Positions 61,050 through 64,000 of a DNA stretch of 64,000 bases are shown here, piece by piece. Source of the stretch: Thecamonas trahens ATCC 50062 (taxonomy: Eukaryota > Apusozoa > Apusomonadida > Apusomonadidae). Below the pieces are notes generated by a model, which saw nothing but the letters and a program-made list of their open reading frames with translations, had not been told where the DNA came from and did not search any database. The stretch is taken from positions 188,657-252,656 of the forward strand of contig NW_013657679.1 in assembly GCF_000142905.1 (NCBI RefSeq), given 5' to 3'. The position numbers and the translations under genes are program-made. The stretch's first letter is position 1; each line of letters begins with the position of its first letter.

Positions 61050-61937
61050 ATGTCGGCCACGAGGCCGTCGCGCAAGCGGCGTCGCACCCTGCCGCCGCCT
61101 TCCATACGCCTCGAGCCGGCCGTCACCACTGCGGCCGTCGACTCGGACGCCAGCAGTGTGCCCACGACCACCAACACGGTTAGTGCCCACCCACCGCGAG
61201 GGGAGCCCAGCCCGCCGCGAGGGGAGCCCAGCCCGCCGCGAGGGGAGCCCAGCTCGCCGCGTTGCTCACCTCCACCAGCTGCTCCTGGGTCGTCATTTGC
61301 ACTTGTCGACACTGTTCTCGCTCAGCTCGACCCGGTGAGTGGGCCCGTCAGCGCTGTGCTGCAAGACCACCTCGTCGAGTGGCACTCGCGCTTCCCTACC
61401 ATACTCTCGGATGTTGCCACTGTGCAACGGTTTACGCGGGCGATCCTCACCGTTGCTGCCAAGCTCAACGTCGAGCGCGATCCGCTAGATCCACGTGGCC
61501 CGCGGCCGGCAGGCACACCGCCGCAAGGCTGGGACGTCGCCCTCCCCACCATCTACGCCTTTCTTGCTTCGCTCTTTGACGGCTCGCAGTCGGCGCAGGA
61601 AACCCGCGCCACCTTTGTGGCCATGGGTCCGCTTGAGCAGACCCTCGTTCGCTACCTTGTTGCCCACCTTGCGTTGAACACTACTGATCCCGCGTTCCGC
61701 GAGTCGGTAGCCTCGGCGGCGGCGGCCTCGACGCTGCTCGCGGAGGCCGGCTCTGACGCCGCTGCCTCTACCCTCCGCCCCGTTGCGCACGAAGCCATGG
61801 TTGCCGCTGCGGCTGCCATCACGCCCCTTCCTACCTCCAGCCTGGTCTCGGCCTACGCTGCAGTTGTTAGCTCCGAGGCAGCCGACGACGGCCGAGGAGA
61901 GCTCGAGCGCGCAGTCAAGCGCGCCCGTCGCCACTAG
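61050..61937 (+). CDS. Hypothetical protein with basic N-terminus and PPRGEPS repeats
   Basis: 295 aa from ATG 61050, only 17 bp after the kinase gene. It starts with a nuclear-signal-like PSRKRRRTLPPP. At about 61190-61265 a 21-bp DNA repeat encodes three PPRGEPS units. The remainder is helical: FALVDTVLAQLDPVSGPV, VQRFTRAILTVAAKLNVE, LPTIYAFLASLFDGS, then Ala-rich helices and a basic end KRARRH. No family recognised. Its last 23 bases overlap the 3' end of the convergent FHA gene. Confidence 0.65.
   Translation: MSATRPSRKRRRTLPPPSIRLEPAVTTAAVDSDASSVPTTTNTVSAHPPRGEPSPPRGEPSPPRGEPSSPRCSPPPAAPGSSFALVDTVLAQLDPVSGPVSAVLQDHLVEWHSRFPTILSDVATVQRFTRAILTVAAKLNVERDPLDPRGPRPAGTPPQGWDVALPTIYAFLASLFDGSQSAQETRATFVAMGPLEQTLVRYLVAHLALNTTDPAFRESVASAAAASTLLAEAGSDAAASTLRPVAHEAMVAAAAAITPLPTSSLVSAYAAVVSSEAADDGRGELERAVKRARRH
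61190..61265. repeat. 21-bp coding tandem repeat
   Basis: Units like CCGCCGCGAGGGGAGCCCAG with one extra base, three full copies and a degenerate fourth. In frame, so copy number can vary without breaking the gene. Confidence 0.8.
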
Positions 61938-64000
61938 CACCAACAGGCCTGGCCTGGCTAGCACGCCAGGCTTGAAAGGCACGGGCATCAAACTTTGGCT
62001 GCTTGCGTCCGCGCAACGCCGCGTTTTCGGCCTCGAGAAACGCTGTTCGCGCCCGCAGCTCGGCAATGGTTTGAGCCTGCTCGGTCACGGTCTCAACTGC
62101 ACCGTCAGCTTCGAGCTGGGCAAGCTTGTCGTGGAGGTGCTGGATGCTGTTGCGTGACGCCGCGGCAAACGATGCTGATTGTGCCAGCGCCTCGTTTTCA
62201 GCACTGAGGGTGGCGACCTGAGCCTGGAGCTCAGCGAGCAGCGCGTTGCTGCCCGGCTGCCCGTGGCCCTGCATTGCTGCCTGTGTCGCCTCGAGCTGGG
62301 CCGAGAGCACGTCGATCTGTGCATGCGCCAGCTCGAGCTGAGTCCGCAGTGCCGTCCACCGCTCCGGCCCACGCTCCAGCCGTTCAAGCAGCGCCGCCAC
62401 GGTTGGTGCCTCGACCCAGCTCGCCTCATAGCGGACCAGCTGCGCCTCTGTCGCCGCCAGTTGCGCCTTTTGCCTCTCCAGCGCCACCACCCAGTCGTGG
62501 CCGCGGAGCTGGGCAAGTTCGTGGTCGCGTGCCACTACTTCGGCCCGGGCGACCTTGACCTGCTGCTGCAACACTGCTACGTACTCGACCAGCTCAGAGT
62601 TGTCGGCGGCCTGGATCCGCGTCGCGTGCTCCGCCACACCTGCTACCGTTTGCGTCGCCGCCTCGCGTCGCGGCAGCCGTTGGCCTCTCTGCTGGTTTCG
62701 TGCCGGGACGACCGGCCGGTTGACCGACGGCTCTGCCAGCGAGTCGCTTGAGGTGTTGAGCGATTCGAAGTGGAGCGACTCAGAGTGGAGTGAAACAATG
62801 TCAGGTATCGAGGTAAATGTGGGATGCCGGCCAAGCCCGTACACAGGCGCGCCGCTCTCGTCCATGGGCAAAGGCGAGTCGAGATACTCAGCTTCGCTTT
62901 CAACGCTCACGATCCGGAATTCGTCGCCACTCGCCTCGGACGGCAGCAGTGCCAAGCCATCATCCGACGCTGCTGTCTCGCCGAGCTGGCACCTGTTCGG
63001 CGAAGACGAGGCTTCGGACGACGCCGCGGAAGAAGAAGAAGAAGAAGAAGACGACGACGGCGATGCCGTGAGTGAGCGGGTCGGCGATGGCTCCGGTGAA
63101 TCGCTTGAGCCCAGACTACTCGCGGCCTCATTGTTCGACACGAGGACGACTACGGCTTGAGATGGCTCGTACCTGGCTTTGTCGTCACCATCTGCTGACT
63201 TGGCCGCACTGCCTCTACTGGACCACTCGGGAGAGCTCGGACCGTGGACAATAGGGCCGAGCGGCTGGGAGTCACTCGAGTTGCAGGATTCTGCAGATAG
63301 CGAAGACGGTGTGGCGAGGGCGGCGAACGGATGGGTGGACAGCTGCGGCGCATTGCTCTCTGCAGCCATCGCAGCCGCCACCGCCGGCCGGAACACTTCA
63401 CGGAACGACGGCGGGGTGCCTCCCTCTGTGGCGACGGTCGGTGCGGCTGACTCTCCGGAGAGCTCGTGGTTCTCAGCACGTGCGCGATGGGCATCAGGCG
63501 CTGTGCGCGCGGGTGCGGCTGGTGTTGTTGAGGCAAAGTCGAAGAAGGCATCGGCAGCCTGCGGCGGCGGCGGCCGACGCGGCTGCGACGAGTCGCCAAG
63601 CTGTGCCCAGAACGCAACTGCCGGCGAGGTTGGTGGTAGGACGAGTGGCGGACGGGTCTTGGGTGAGACGCCAGCTGGCTCGGGATGCTGAGTCGCTGAT
63701 CGCTGCGCCCAGTACGACGAGCGCCTGCGCTCAAAGTCGGAGGCGTCAAAGAGCGGAGGGAGGAGCTCGCCGTCGGGCCCGCGCTGCGGGCGGGCGAAGA
63801 GATAGCAGTGCGGCTCGTAGCCGAAGCGTACAATGTCTCCGTCGCGAAGCTCGTATTCGGCAAAGTGGATGCGCTTGTCGTTGACAAAGGTACCGTTGCG
63901 CGAGCCGAGGTCCCGGACGAGCGCGCTCGCGCCCGCGCTGTTCGCGGATTCCACCACGATCTCAGCGTGCCTCGATGAGACTGAGCGCGACGCAAGGCTT
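61915..64000 (-). CDS. FHA-domain coiled-coil protein (N-terminus off the window)
   Basis: At least 694 codons, entering at the right edge. The visible start is within an FHA phospho-threonine-binding domain: SVSSRHAEI, then VRDLGSRNGTFVNDKRI and LRDGDIVRFGYEPH, the SRH and NGT residues being those that bind the phosphopeptide. A long disordered Ser/Pro/Ala/Glu-rich region follows with a serine run, then coiled coil (about 120 codons from SELVEYVAVLQQQVKVARAE to AELRARTAFLEAENAALRG) and a basic end. FHA plus coiled coil is common in kinesins, cell-cycle and signalling scaffolds; here no motor or enzyme is visible. The 3' end overlaps the preceding gene by 23 bp. Confidence 0.8.
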   Translation of the reverse strand, partial: SLASRSVSSRHAEIVVESANSAGASALVRDLGSRNGTFVNDKRIHFAEYELRDGDIVRFGYEPHCYLFARPQRGPDGELLPPLFDASDFERRRSSYWAQRSATQHPEPAGVSPKTRPPLVLPPTSPAVAFWAQLGDSSQPRRPPPPQAADAFFDFASTTPAAPARTAPDAHRARAENHELSGESAAPTVATEGGTPPSFREVFRPAVAAAMAAESNAPQLSTHPFAALATPSSLSAESCNSSDSQPLGPIVHGPSSPEWSSRGSAAKSADGDDKARYEPSQAVVVLVSNNEAASSLGSSDSPEPSPTRSLTASPSSSSSSSSSSAASSEASSSPNRCQLGETAASDDGLALLPSEASGDEFRIVSVESEAEYLDSPLPMDESGAPVYGLGRHPTFTSIPDIVSLHSESLHFESLNTSSDSLAEPSVNRPVVPARNQQRGQRLPRREAATQTVAGVAEHATRIQAADNSELVEYVAVLQQQVKVARAEVVARDHELAQLRGHDWVVALERQKAQLAATEAQLVRYEASWVEAPTVAALLERLERGPERWTALRTQLELAHAQIDVLSAQLEATQAAMQGHGQPGSNALLAELQAQVATLSAENEALAQSASFAAASRNSIQHLHDKLAQLEADGAVETVTEQAQTIAELRARTAFLEAENAALRGRKQPKFDARAFQAWRASQARPVGASGDGRA

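Overview
This window looks like nuclear DNA of a free-living, GC-rich unicellular eukaryote. Most genes have strong GC bias at third codon positions and are packed on both strands with intergenic gaps often under 200 bp. Introns are few, short (about 55-170 bp) and usually near the start codon. They commonly begin GTACGT or GTACGC and are very C-rich before the AG. The gene set (alpha-tubulin, calmodulin, PIGN, WDR82, CstF-77, USP32-like, BLOC1S2, a PX-SH3-SH3 protein, brawnin-like) suggests a lineage close to opisthokonts. An apusomonad such as Thecamonas would fit, but that assignment is inference. A 100-N gap (14526-14625) and several single-base frame breaks in otherwise intact genes mark this as a draft assembly.

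Layout. 1-15.1 kb: tail of a membrane protein, a small acidic protein, choline/ethanolamine kinase-like, OTU protease, CstF-77, a frame-broken F-box-like protein over an FG-GAP relic, a disrupted gene, a small deaminase-like protein, several unknowns, and the gap. 15.4-24.5 kb: USP32-type deubiquitinase, calmodulin, and a CAP-Gly/six-gelsolin/UBR-box fusion. 25.0-34.5 kb: small membrane protein, glycine-cleavage-H-like protein, EF-hand protein, ribosomal protein eS25, F-box/ankyrin protein, mitochondrial microprotein, coiled-coil protein, RCC1-like protein and a trans-aconitate methyltransferase homologue. 34.7-42.4 kb: alpha-tubulin, a possible LAP1/LULL1-type torsin cofactor, two small membrane proteins (one brawnin-like), a degenerate Ran-like GTPase, a coiled-coil protein and BLOC1S2. 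42.6-54.6 kb: PIGN, PX-SH3-SH3, a four-pass membrane protein, WDR82, pyruvate dehydrogenase E1 alpha, a multi-pass protein and acyl-CoA oxidase. 54.8-64 kb: a small protein, a kinase plus pseudokinase giant, an unknown nuclear-type protein, and an FHA/coiled-coil protein running off the end.

The genes do not form operons. Functions recur: ubiquitin metabolism (OTU, USP32, UBR box, F-box proteins), cytoskeleton (tubulin, CAP-Gly/gelsolin), 3'-end processing and chromatin-linked RNA work (CstF-77, WDR82), and mitochondrial metabolism (PDH E1 alpha, H-like protein, brawnin-like). Divergent pairs share short promoters; two such spacers carry dense GATC or CTTGATCAAG motifs. No tRNA, rRNA, CRISPR array or intact transposon was recognised.
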